This document shows, in pieces, positions 1 to 12,387 of a stretch of DNA of 64,000 nt. Position 1 is the first letter of the stretch; each line of letters begins with the position of its first letter. The notes under the pieces are model-generated. The model saw nothing but the letters and a program-made list of their open reading frames with translations. It ran no database searches and was not told the DNA's origin. The position numbers and the translations under genes are program-made. The stretch lies in contig NC_090126.1 in NCBI RefSeq assembly GCF_023973825.1, positions 2,253,001 to 2,317,000 on the forward strand, written 5' to 3'. This DNA is from Plasmodium brasilianum (lineage: Eukaryota; Apicomplexa; Aconoidasida; Haemosporida; Plasmodiidae).

Positions 1-892
1 CCCCATATGTACAAGCATATCTTTTAATTTACCAAATAAAATATAAAGCGTTTTAAGTGTAATTTTTTTTTTTTAACCGTTTTAGCTTCCAATTTACATT
101 TTATTATCAATTTAGTAGCAATTTTTTTTATCATTTTATCGTATTATTAATTTTATTATTTTTTTTTTTTGTATGTGTCCAAAACAAATATATATATATT
201 AATGTGGCATATCCTATAACACAATTTTCAGGAATTTTTTTTTTTTTTCATCTACCCAAGCGCAACATTTTAAATTGTAAGATTTTTCCCCTTTTTTTCT
301 TTTACTATTTCCATATTACATAAGCATATATTAATGCAAAATAAAAAAGAAAAAAAAAATGTCAGCTAAAAATGTAACCAATATGTTGAGGCTAAAATTA
401 AAATTAGCATTTAAACAGGTTATTAAAGGTACCCAAAGGTGAAAAATATCAACTGCTGTTATTGTGTTCAAAGACGTAAAATTAAAAATAAAAAAAAAAT
501 AATAATTTTCAACACTTTCGACTACTTTTAAATAACATATATATTTTTAAAAAAGTGTATATATGAAATTTATTAAAAAAATATACATAAAAAATTAATA
601 AAATACTACAGCACTTTTGGAAAAGATAATTTAATAATATTATATAAACGTAACAGTGCATTGTTGTATAAATTATTTTTTTTCGAAAATGAAATATGTC
701 TTGTACTATTTTCTAAAGGGGAGGTAACGCTTTCATGGTGAAGGTGAAAAATTACACTATCTCGTTTATGTTTGATACTTCGCTGTAACTCCGCAGCTGC
801 ATAGAGAAAGAACAAAACGAGCGGATGTACAAACGAGTGAGAAGACAAATGAGAAGATATATTATGAAGAGACAAGTGGGTAGACAAGTGAG

Positions 893-1062
893 TAGACATA
901 TGAGCAGACAAATGAGCAGACAAATGAGCAGACAAATGAGCAGACAAATGAGCAGACAAATGAGCAGACAAATGAGCAGACAAATGAGCAGACAAATGAG
1001 CAGACAAATGAGCAGACAAATGAGCAGACAAATGAGCAGACAAATGAGCAGACAAATGATCA
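893..1062. repeat. 12-bp tandem repeat (GAGCAGACAAAT)n
   Basis: About 13 near-perfect copies of a 12-bp unit, preceded by degenerate copies. Because the unit is a multiple of three, several frames on both strands stay open and give periodic peptides (HLSA, MSRQ, ICLL). These have no coding support. The array lies just downstream of the stop of the tail-anchored protein gene. Confidence 0.9.
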
Positions 1063-1121
1063 ATTTTTTATAAAAGTGCGCATTCGATAAAACCACAAAT
1101 GAACTGTTTCTTCCTAGTCTT

Positions 1122-1563
1122 TTAAATGATTACCATCCGTCTTTTTCTCTTTCTTATATATTTTCTATACATAACTCTTATTAACAGTATGAAAAGACAA
1201 ATCAGAAAGATGGTAATAAAGGATAAAAGGAATAAACTTAGAAGGCTAAAAAAAAAAGTGGAAAAAAAAATTAATTCTTAATATACTCATTTGAACTTAT
1301 GGGGTATGGTCGACTTGTAGATAATAACACATAACTGGTCATATTTATTTGCGCATTTTACCTGTATGTTTCGAATAACGCATTAACTTGTTCATAAAAT
1401 GAATTATCATTTGTATGCGCGGAAATGACTCCAGGTTTATCTTGCGCCAACACTTGATGAAGTTTATCTCTAGTTGGTATAATTGGTTCCTTTTCTCTTA
1501 AACTATTTTTTATTTTTCTCAGAATATCTAAAAAAAGAAAGAAAATGTGATGTATGAAGTAAC

Positions 1564-1594
<31 letters not shown>

Positions 1595-1745
1595 GTCAAT
1601 ATCGTTTCTTCCCCTTCATTTATTATCATCTGCGTGTAGCGTGTGGGGGCATCTGCACAAGTATAGTGTTACATTTAAGTGCCCTTATATGCATGTGTAT
1701 ACTTACGCATGTGTACACAAAAACGACGCAAATAATAATATATGG

Positions 1746-1800
<55 letters not shown>

Positions 1801-1980
1801 TAAAATGGCATACAAAAAAAAGTATGTTTTCCCCTTTCCATCATTACCTTCTCTGTTACTCTCGTACTTTTGTAGAAATTTTTTTTTTTGTCTTTCTCGT
1901 AAAGTATTTTCTGTAATATTTTCTAAACTTAAATTATTTTCTGATAATGAATGCAATGTTATTCCTTTTGCATAAGCCAT
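1122..1980 (-). CDS. Small tail-anchored membrane protein, three exons, unrecognised
   Basis: Hand-built model. Exon 1 is 1848-1980 (ATG at 1980), exon 2 is 1362-1527 and exon 3 is 1122-1245. Phases are 1 then 2, giving 140 aa. Exon 1 starts MAYAKGITLHSLSENN and ends at a GTAATG donor. Exon 2 follows a T-rich TTTTTTTAG acceptor and is charged (DILRKIKNSLREKEP, then ..SFYEQVNALFETY). Exon 3 follows a T11AG acceptor and encodes about 24 hydrophobic residues (LLSLFLLSFITIFLICLFIL..), then a basic tail (RKYIRKRKRR) and TAA. A cytosolic N-terminal part with one C-terminal membrane segment implies a tail-anchored protein. I do not recognise the family and see no clear SNARE motif. An alternative third exon (1271-1313, ending SNEYIKN) after a 48-nt intron would give a soluble 113-aa form. 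Exons 1 and 2 are fairly secure; exon 3 is the better of two choices. Confidence 0.6.
1743..1797. repeat. (TA)n dinucleotide run inside intron 1
   Basis: About 25 uninterrupted TA units lie in the intron between exons 1 and 2 of the 1122-1980 gene. A 31-A tract (1565-1592 region) sits in the same intron near its 3' end on the minus strand. Confidence 0.85.
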
Positions 1981-4900
1981 TAATTTTTTTTTTTTTTTTT
2001 TTTTTGTTACAGAGAAAAAAAAAAATTAAAAATGGTGGAATTTAACATATTTTTTTTTTAATATTCTCAAAAAAGTTGTTCTGCAAGTGCGAACGCGTAT
2101 ATGCATATGTAGCCACATACACACATACACACATATATACGTACATACGTACATATGTACATACATATATACATTCATACATACGTACATACATACGTAC
2201 ATACATACATGCATACATACGTACATACATAAATTCATACATACGTACATACATAAATTCATACATACGTACATACATAAATTCATACATACGTACATAC
2301 ATACATATATATATACACCTGCACATACATATACATATAATAACCCGTTCACATCAGCAGACTCATAATTGAAAAGAATAAAAAATTAAAAGTATAAAAA
2401 AAATATATTTAAAGCTAAATTACATGATTTTTTACTTAAAAAATTTGTTTGTTTTTCTGTCTCTCCTTATATTTCTTCAATCGAAAAAAAAACTTTTACC
2501 AATTCAAGTAAGACAGAAAAAGTGAAGGAGACGAAGAAATTGAAATAGAAAAAAGCGAAAGAGCAAACTTTTTTAATTAAGTAGAAGGTCATTCTTCAAT
2601 TCAAAAATAGGCAGAGATGATCAAACATTCTTATCCAAAAAAAAAAAAAAAAAAATACACATATATATTTATATACATATGAACAAACAGTCAAACAGAC
2701 GAAAGGACCAAGTATAAAGGAGACGTCCGTCACTCCATAAATTAACTCAAAATAATAACGGCAAACTCTGCCCCTTTATTTTAACGCTTATATGTTATGT
2801 TTGCATGTATACACCCTACCACATATATATATATGTGCATAGTAGAACAGTATTAAACGCTTCGTTCATCTGGGTTATTTTCTGCTTGTCTTATGAGGGT
2901 AAAGCACATGTACAATATATATACCAAAGTTTTAAATAATATCATTACTTATATTAAAAAAGGAAAGAAGTGGAAAATATATAAAAAAAAATAAAAACAA
3001 AAATTATTTACCAGTAAACATTACATATGTGGTGACCAAATACTAGCATTTTTTATATGAACTTTTTGACGTACTAGTGATTCTTATTTTTAGCTTCCCT
3101 TTATTTTTTAAAATATGTTTTTTACTTTTTTTTTTTTTTTTTTTTTGCTTTATTTGGTTTGTCTTTTCCATCTGATTTGTCGGTTTTATTTTTTCTTTTC
3201 TTCCCTGCATGCATATCAAAAGAATTGAACGACTTTTCATGTAAATAAAATTAAAACGTTTCTGAGTTGTTAAAAAAAAAAAATCCCTAGAAAAAAAAAA
3301 AAAAAAAAAATATTAAATCATGTTAGGATAAAAAAATACGTACACACAACTTGTTATTTTTATACATACATTATTTTTTTTTAATTTGAAATATAGTTTT
3401 GAAATAGTGAGATGACAATCATATAGCTGATTTTTGAAAAATTTAAGAGGTTAATCATTTTTGCAATAAAAATATGATAAGCTGTAAAAGAAAAGAGAAA
3501 TAAGGACCCTTTTTGTTCAGATTTATAATTTATTTGCCTATTTTTAAGTCTGTATGTGTATGCGTATGTATCTTTATATCTGCAAATATATTTATGAGTA
3601 AATTATTACGATCTTTTTATGCTTTTTCGAAATGGCTTACAATTTCGTTTAACTATTTATTATAGCATATTTTAAGAGAACTACATACAGTTAACATTCC
3701 TGTGAAATCAGTTTATGAGAGGAAAAAATGTTGCCATGTTTGTTTGGTTTAAAATATTAATACCTTAATAATGAGGAGTAATTTTTTGGGAAAAAAAAAA
3801 AAAAAAATGATAAACAAAATACTTACAATCAAAATGATGCTTTGTCATGTATTCTAGTAGTTTTTATTTTATTTTATTTTTCTAGACCTTCCATTTTGCA
3901 TGTATTTATACGCACATCATTTAAATTGCTGTATTATGTCTGAAGTCAACGAGCATAAAATGACCATAATGATTTGTGCAAATTTTACATAACTTATTTA
4001 ATAAGAAAGAATTATATATAATAATTAGAGATCCTTTCTTACCTTTCTTTATTAAAATTTCGAAATTTTTATCACGTCAAAAAAACGCAAGTCTTCCTTT
4101 ATTCTGACTTAACTTCACATAGCATTATTGTAACGACATAATGGACATCTTTCTTCGAAAATCTATTTTGCATATACATAATGAGAAAATGTGATTTATC
4201 TCAAAAAAAAAAAAAAAAAAAAAAAAAACCAGCACATAAACAAGCATTTAAGCAAACGAACATATGAAAATATAAATAAATAAGCAAATAAACGAATAAC
4301 GAAAAAACGCAAGAGTGAAGCGAATAAATTGTGTGAAAACGAAATGTTAAACGTGATAATCTTTTATAAGTCGGGAAAAAAAAAAAGAAACCTTTCCTAA
4401 TGCAATGAGAAGAGCTTTTTCTCTTGTAGTAATAAAAAAGCAAATAGTAAAAGTGCTATGTACTTTATTTTTGAAAACACTTCCTTTTTTAATGAATGTT
4501 CATGTATAATTGCAATTAATAAAAGGCAAAAGATCCATATTTATATTAAATGCTTAATGTATAAATACCCTCTCTGTAATTTTAGAATTTAAAAGACGTA
4601 AATTATATCTACTAAGACAACTGAACGTATTTCAAAGAAAAAAAGAAAAAGAAAAAGAAAAAAAAAGCTATTTTTAGTACATGCACCTTGCCATTAATGG
4701 ATAGAAACTTATATATATGTACGCGCATGTGCATAAACATATATACGCATATACGTATACACACATATATATATATATTTACATCTGTGCAAGAATGCGC
4801 TCTATATTTTTTGTAAAACGCGAAGGGTGAAATGATTAACTTCCTATTGTCTATATGAGTTACGTATACATACATATGTACATATGCATATATACGTGAA

Positions 4901-6241
4901 AAAAGAGAATTTTTTTTTTTTTTTTATATATATATATATATATAAATATATATATATACATATTTATATATATATGTATGCATGTACACGTACACATACA
5001 AACAGTCACCATTTAAGCTGATGATCTATCATTTATAAGAATAAAAGAATTGCAAAATTATTAGCGACCCTCAAGTATTTTATATACTTTTAAGTTTTAA
5101 ACAGTTTATTGTTTGTTACGAAAACAATCAACTTGGATCGGTTTACTTTTTTAAAAAGTTGGGAACACCCAGAACGACATAAAAGTAAATGCGCATAATA
5201 AAAATATATATATATATATATGTTCATATTTATATGTACACCTATTCAAGTATATATTTATGTACATACTTACATATTTATGTTTCCCCCGTTTCATGGT
5301 CGTCCACAAGAGACGTCACTTGCTTTGAATAGACGTTTAATTTTCAGAATATAAATGAACATTAACATCTTCACATTAAAACATTAAATAGTAGTATGTT
5401 TCTAGCTGTCATATATAATAATACTTTTTTTTTTTTTTTTTTTTTTTTTTGAATTAATAAAAAAAACAAAACAAAACAAATTTTAAATAATAATAAATAT
5501 TAAATAAAAAATACTATTAATGTGTACTAATATTATAAATGATTTTTCCTTTTATTTTTTAAAATATAGCGTTGTGCCAATTTTTTGTTAAATTTTCTCT
5601 CTTTCATCATCTTTGAGAAAGTGCATATAAAATTAATGAGTACTTAACGAAACATGTAAATGTAAAAGTTTATGTAAATCTGAGTTTACACATAAATGTA
5701 AATATATATGTTATACACGCAAAGAGCGAACGTGCCAAGGGGCAAGCATATGTGCGTTAGTGAGACTTCGCTTGCATTTGATTGTTTTTATTAAAAAATC
5801 GCGCTGTCTGAATTACGTTCATAATAATTCTGTGGAAAAGGAAAACTATAAAACTTCAATATTATGAGTGTATAATTTTTTCCTTATGTAGAGTGAATTC
5901 GAGTATACCCAGTAAAACGAGTACCCCTTTTTCGGTCCGTATATACAAATATTTATGTGCACATATTCGTAGTAATACATAACATACACTAATATATGTG
6001 CTTAGAAATGCATGCACACATAACCAGCCTTTATGAGAATTTTAAGAATACACTGCTCTCATGTATGGAAATACTTTTTTAACATCAATATTTTTGCCCT
6101 CTTTTTTTTTATAACATTTTGCTTTTATATAGTATTTTTTTTTTTTTTTTTTAGCTTTTTTTCACAAATTTTTTTTTTTTTTTTAATTTAATTCGATCGA
6201 GAGGGTAATGAAAATATGTATATATATATATATATATATAT

Positions 6242-6280
<39 letters not shown>

Positions 6281-7643
6281 CATTCATATATATATGCATA
6301 TACTCATGCTAAAACAAAAGTTAGCACATCAATTTTGCCCCTCTTGTGCCATATAAAAAATAACATACGAATAACCATAAGCATGTTTTCATGAGTTGTA
6401 AATTTATTTGATGTCCTACATCGATGAAAATAATAATAAATAAACGTCAAGAGGAAATAATTTTTTTTTTCATGATGCTATTTTATAATTTATAAAAATG
6501 AATACTACACATCACATAGGTATCAATAAAAGGATCTTCATATGTATAGCTGTGTACCCTCATAATTTCAATTTTATGTTTTATTTTTTATTAAAAGCTT
6601 GACACATACATAAATAAGTACATTTATACATAAATAAATACATAATATACATAAATAAATACATATATATAAACATATATATATATGTTTTGCGCTTTTT
6701 TTCATTTGTATGTTGCTTAATGCTACATATTCTTTATCCTTTTCTCGTTCATGTTTGCATTTATGTAAGTACGCATGCTTACGAATAACACATAAGTGAG
6801 CATATTACAATTCCGCTAGTATCGTTGATTGTTACTTGTGCATACAGTTAATAAAGGAATTTTTGCCAAGTTCATGATTTAACATATAGAATGTATTATT
6901 CCATTGTACACATTATTGTTTTAACCACCTATGTTTAACCGATTCAAAGAGGTCTTTTTCATACTTTTTCATATATACACATATATATACATACATACTT
7001 ACATACATGCAAAAATACACGCATACATATTTACGTACATACTTACATAGTCCGACTTTTATTGTAATATTTTTTTAACTCATATTCGAAAGAGTACTTT
7101 TAATTATCTAAGCTATCGATATTGAAGGAAAATAAAAAGAAAAAATAATATTCCACATATTACAATTTAATTCTTTATAAATGTTTATTAGCTTAGTGTG
7201 GGAAGTAGCTTACATAGTTTACATATCTAATGTTCTATCAAGACATTGAAAATTAAAAGTATCATGTACGTATACATACATTTAAATATACGTACATATA
7301 TATACGAACAAAAATATATACATGTTTATATCATATATATGCATATAAATATATGCAAACTCATTGCGCTATATGTGCTGCGTATGTGTATGTATACGTT
7401 CTATTTTATTTAAAAGAATTAATTTGAACGTATATATATATATATATATATATCATTATAACAGAAATTAAAAATACGAATGTAATTGAATTTACTCTAG
7501 GTTTATTTATAACCTGTGCTAAGTACTTGTATACATGTTTATATGCATTTTTATATATACCATCTTATAACACTCCTTAATATTTCGTCTTGTTCACTTG
7601 TTAATGTCAGTTCAGCAGGTTTTTAATTTATATATCCACCTTG

Positions 7644-7687
<44 letters not shown>

Positions 7688-9254
7688 GTACAAATTCATA
7701 TATATGCTTGTATATATATACATACTTATATGTCCTCATACATTTTATGAGTGCATGCCATGTTGCAATTTTTATGTTTTCGTTTCTCCGTTATGCATTA
7801 CACATGAACCCTTTTAGAAATTTTTTTTTTTTTTTTAAAAGGATGTAAATTTTTTTCTATTTTTTTACATTAAACTAGAGAAAAATTATTTGTTGTACCG
7901 TGTACAACATGTATATAATATACGTACATGCATATATACATACGGTTTAAATACAATACGCATATTATTCATATATAAACAAACACTGAAAATTGGTGGG
8001 TGTTATGTCCACATGCATAGTATGTTGAAGCATTAGCTGGTAGTTTTGCTATATTTAATATACTATCACGTCCACATTTTTACTTTATTTTTTATTTTAT
8101 TTATTTATTTTTTTTTCTTTATATAATACAATTTTAAAAAATTCAAAGTAATCTTTTATAATACAATTTTGTTTTATGTTATTATATACTAACTGGTATA
8201 TGTGCTTTTTCGTACTGTTGAAAATAGCTTTAAATTAGTAAGTACTTTTTTAATATTTCCTTTTTATATTTATTATGTCCTTTTTTATAATATCCTATTT
8301 TTTATATCCTTATTTTTATAAGCCTATTTTTTCTATAACCTTTCTTTTATATGCTTTTTTTTTTTTAATTAAAATGGTAATTACTCGTTTAAAGACTTGC
8401 AACCACATTTAATGGACTGCAAATATATTATATATATATATATATATGTATATAAATTAAAAAAGTAAATAATATATGAAATAAAAAATAATATAATAAA
8501 TTTATACAATTTAAGTACATATTTTATTTTTACAGAGATATATTCTTTTTTATCTATATTTTATAAGAGAAAAAAAAACGACATTTATTTTATTATATAT
8601 ATATAATATATATATACTTACTACATATGTACCGATTTTCGCTCTGTACGTGTTTTAAAAAATAAAAATGTAGTGATTCAAAATGCATATATTTTTTTTA
8701 AATTACAATTTTTTTATAACTATATACAATTTTATTGTGGTTATAGCTTTAAAAACACCTTTTTGAGGTTTATTTGTAAAATACGTTTTGTTATTTAGTA
8801 TATATGTATGTATATATATATATATATATATATTCATATACATATGTAAACATATATTCATATAGTTATATATTTTATCACCTTTTAACTACATCTTTTT
8901 TTTATTTTAGCATTTCATCTTTATCTGATCCTCGTACCCCCTCACTGATACAACTTTATATGAGCATTTCATTCTACGTATTTTTTGCCACTGCAATATA
9001 TATTATATATGGTATATGTATAAACAAGTATACATAAATATTCATATATATTATATATATGTATACATAAACGTGCGGTTTCACGTAGTATAACCTAGGT
9101 TTTATTTTTTTTATTTATACAGTTAATATAATTAAGTTGTTTTATTATATAGATACAGCAATTAATATCTGTAAATTTAAAGCGAAAAAAGGGAGTAATT
9201 AAATAACTAGAAAAATGAAAAAACAAAAAAAAAAAAAAACAGTGAACAAGTAGC

Positions 9255-9300
<46 letters not shown>

Positions 9301-9930
9301 TATACATTCATATTTACATTTATTTATATATATATATAATTATACTCACATGTACATACATATATATGTATATGAATTATGTACTATACGATACGCTTAA
9401 CATCTATAGTATACATATATATATTATATAATTAAGATTTAATCGAGGGATCATCGGGTATATATATATATGTATATAATATAGCAAACTAGATGTAGTT
9501 AAAGAAGAAAAAATTGTATATATGTATTACCCCCTCCACCCTCCAAAATAGTTAAAAATTGTATGTAGCGATAAAAACAAAAGAAGAAAAAAAAAAAAAA
9601 ATTAATAATAACGGTTATAAATATTATTACATTTAAAAAATATTATTTAGTAGCATAGTTCTGATGCTGCTTAAACCGAAAGATTTAAGAGAGGAATTAT
9701 TTAAGTAGAAACAAGCAGAATAATTTTTTTTTTTTATATTCACATTTCAAATAAAAAAAATAAGGTAGCATAACAAATTGGAGAAACAACTTATTGTGGT
9801 TTCATTTAAAATTTTTTTTTTTTTTTTTTTCCTGTGAAGTTTATTTATTTGTATATTTATTTTATATAAATAATACATATAATGAATTATGCATTGATGG
9901 GTATGCTACATATCTATAAGAACGTATGAG

Positions 9931-9961
<31 letters not shown>

Positions 9962-10160
9962 AATGCGGAAGTATAACCAAATACATACATTTATATATAT
10001 ATGTAAGGAAGCATGTATGCGTAAATATAATCGAATATTTATATATACATAAATATAACCATATATATATGTATGCATAAATGTAACCGTATATGTAATA
10101 TATATATGTATATGTATGTACATCCGTGGGCATTTGTATCTGTAGTTATATTTGTATTTG

Positions 10161-10197
<37 letters not shown>

Positions 10198-10293
10198 AAG
10201 ATAAGTTTGGAGCTCATCTGCCCAACCACGCCAATGTATTTAATTAGTTGCTTCTTCATTCAATCTGATAAGGAAGCAAATTAAAAAAAAAAA
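1981..10293. other. Long gene-free interval upstream of AP2-G2
   Basis: More than 8 kb with no exon or open frame I can support on either strand. It holds poly-A/T tracts, (TA)n runs and a CATA/CGTA tetranucleotide region at 2100-2340 that contains three copies of a 24-bp unit (ACATACGTACATACATAAATTC). A TTTA repeat lies at 6240-6282, and there are many TATATG/ATGTAC stretches. It lies between the starts of the divergent 1122-1980 gene and AP2-G2, so it must contain both promoters. No tRNA, rRNA or snRNA was recognised. Confidence 0.6.
2100..2340. repeat. CATA/CGTA tetranucleotide microsatellite
   Basis: Dense ACATACGTACATAC steps, with three copies of a 24-bp unit ending ATAAATTC at about 2212-2290. 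All frames are open for up to 100 codons because of the repeat, giving Tyr/Thr/His-only peptides that are not genes. Confidence 0.85.
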
Positions 10294-10308
10294 ATGCAAA
10301 GCGTGTAG
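10294..10308 (+). promoter_or_regulatory. Five-codon upstream ORF before AP2-G2
   Basis: The sequence ATG CAA AGC GTG TAG (peptide MQSV) follows an A12 tract and ends four bases before the AP2-G2 start at 10313. If the transcript leader covers it, scanning ribosomes would meet this ATG first. The main ATG would then need leaky scanning or very short-range reinitiation. The sequence is directly visible; the regulatory effect is inference. Confidence 0.4.
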
Positions 10309-10312
10309 AACA

Positions 10313-11276
10313 ATGATAAATGGATCAGGTAATTTAAGAAATTTATGTTTAAACGTTTTTAAGAGTGTTAAAGGGAAATATTTAGAAGAAAATAATACTG
10401 GTGAAGATGGTACTATTAGCAGTAGTTGTAGTAGTAGTAATGTGAATACAATGGTAAAAGAGAACAATGTTGGGGGTATTATGAATGATAAAAATTCGAC
10501 AAATGAAAAAATCAGTAGAGCTGACAGTAAAAAAGGGGTTGACCCGGTTGTTAGAAACGAGAAAAACGAAGAAGTAGAAGGAGAGGGTGAAGAAGTGGGG
10601 GAAGAAGAAAGAGGAAGAGTAGAAGAAACACTGAGTTTAAATATAAACTGTAGCAGTAGTAGCAGTAGTAGCAGCAGTAGTAGCAGCAGTAGCAGCAGCA
10701 GTAGCAGCAGTAGCAGTAGTAGTTGTATGTCTAGCGATAAATCCATAAGGGATAACAAAAAAGAGAACAACAATATTGATTGTGGCATAATGAATACAAG
10801 CAATTTGAATGTAACAGATTATGAAGAAGTTTGTAACGAAGTAAATGAAGCACATAAAGAAGACACAACAAAAGAAATTAGTAGTGAATCTATAAATATA
10901 GATACAAATGTGGCTTGTACTTACAATGATTACAATGAAACCAGTTACTACTATGGTAGAGAAGTTAACATAGATAACAACAGGTGCAAGGAGGATGTGA
11001 ATAGTGAAGCGAGGGGTAAGGGTATTCAGTCATGTGAAAAATGGTATAATCATAATTATATTAAAGATAATGACGATAATAAAGATTATAAAGATAATAA
11101 TAGTAATAATAGTGATAATAATAATAAAGATAATAATAGTAGTAATAATAATAAAGATAATAATAGTAGTAATAATGATAATACTACTGCTACTAGAACT
11201 GTTAATAACAACAATAGTAATAATAGTAGTAATAGTAATAGTAATAGTAATAGTAATAGTAGTAGTAGTAGTAGTA

Positions 11277-11368
<92 letters not shown>

Positions 11369-12340
11369 TATTATAATTATAATAATAATAATAGTAATAG
11401 TAACAGTAACAATAGTAATAGTAATGGTAATGGAAATAATTCTATTTATGAAATTAGGAAAGAAAGGGAAAGGGAAAAAAAAAGAACGAAATGTAGTGAT
11501 GCCTTATTTATAAACACAAGTAGTGAAATGAGAGAAGAAAGTATATATGATGATTATGAAGAGAAGTTAAGTAATTCATGTAGGTTTTTTATTTATACAT
11601 CCAACCCCTTTGACTCAGATATTAGGATGATAAAAGAAAACTGTCTGACTATATATCAATTATTATATACAGAAAAAAAGAAGTGGTGTTCCATATATAT
11701 ATGTACAAACAATGGACCTATGTCAAATTTTAATTATCATTTATATAAAATATTATGTAGTAAAGATCATATATATATGTACTTTTTTCTGTTAAAGAAA
11801 TTTATTTTTTCTTGTTACATATATTTCAACTTGGTCAGTATAAAAATATTTTCGTCCTTCACAAACAGAGGAGAAAATATTATTTTGTATGACTTTACAA
11901 AAATAATTAATCGAAATAATGTATCGAATGAGGATGGATTTAAGGAAGATGGATTAAACAAAGATGGGTTTAAAAAAGACGAGAATTCTTACTGTGTATC
12001 CTCGGGCGAAAGGGGGGTTAATGGTAGAGAGGATGGACAAAAACGTAACCAAGGGAAGCAGCCGTTGAAGGAGCAGTTAACTGAGCATTTAACAGAGAAA
12101 CATATAATGAATCACTTAACAAACCACATAACTGACCACATAACTGACCACATAACGAAGCATCATCAATCAGTGATACAGAGCGGAGACTCTGAAACAA
12201 ATAGAAGGAAGAGGAAACCGATTGAAGAGATAAAAAGCAGTTGTAGTAGTGTCCTTTCCCAAGATAATAATTTAAACTGTAAGTATGAAAAGGAGCGGGC
12301 GAATAATTTACTACATCCCAATAGTGGTAGTAGTAGTAGC

Positions 12341-12387
<47 letters not shown>

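Noticed and set aside
899..1062. Regular array that could look like CRISPR
   Set aside because: Units are 12 bp, directly adjacent, with no spacers, and the host is a eukaryote.
606..1096. Overlapping open frames with HLSA, ICLL or MSRQ periodicity
   Set aside because: All are produced by the 12-bp tandem repeat; frames on both strands are open at once and there is no non-repeat coding sequence.
2026..2372. Four frames of about 100 codons on both strands
   Set aside because: Tetranucleotide microsatellite; peptides consist of Tyr, His, Thr, Met, Cys and Ile only.
10240..10855. Minus-strand 187-aa Leu-rich and 72-aa Ala/Thr-rich frames
   Set aside because: Antisense of AP2-G2 poly-Ser codons; no independent start or splice support.
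11004..11513. Plus-strand 169-aa Ile-rich frame
   Set aside because: Shifted reading of the AAT/AGT repeats of AP2-G2.
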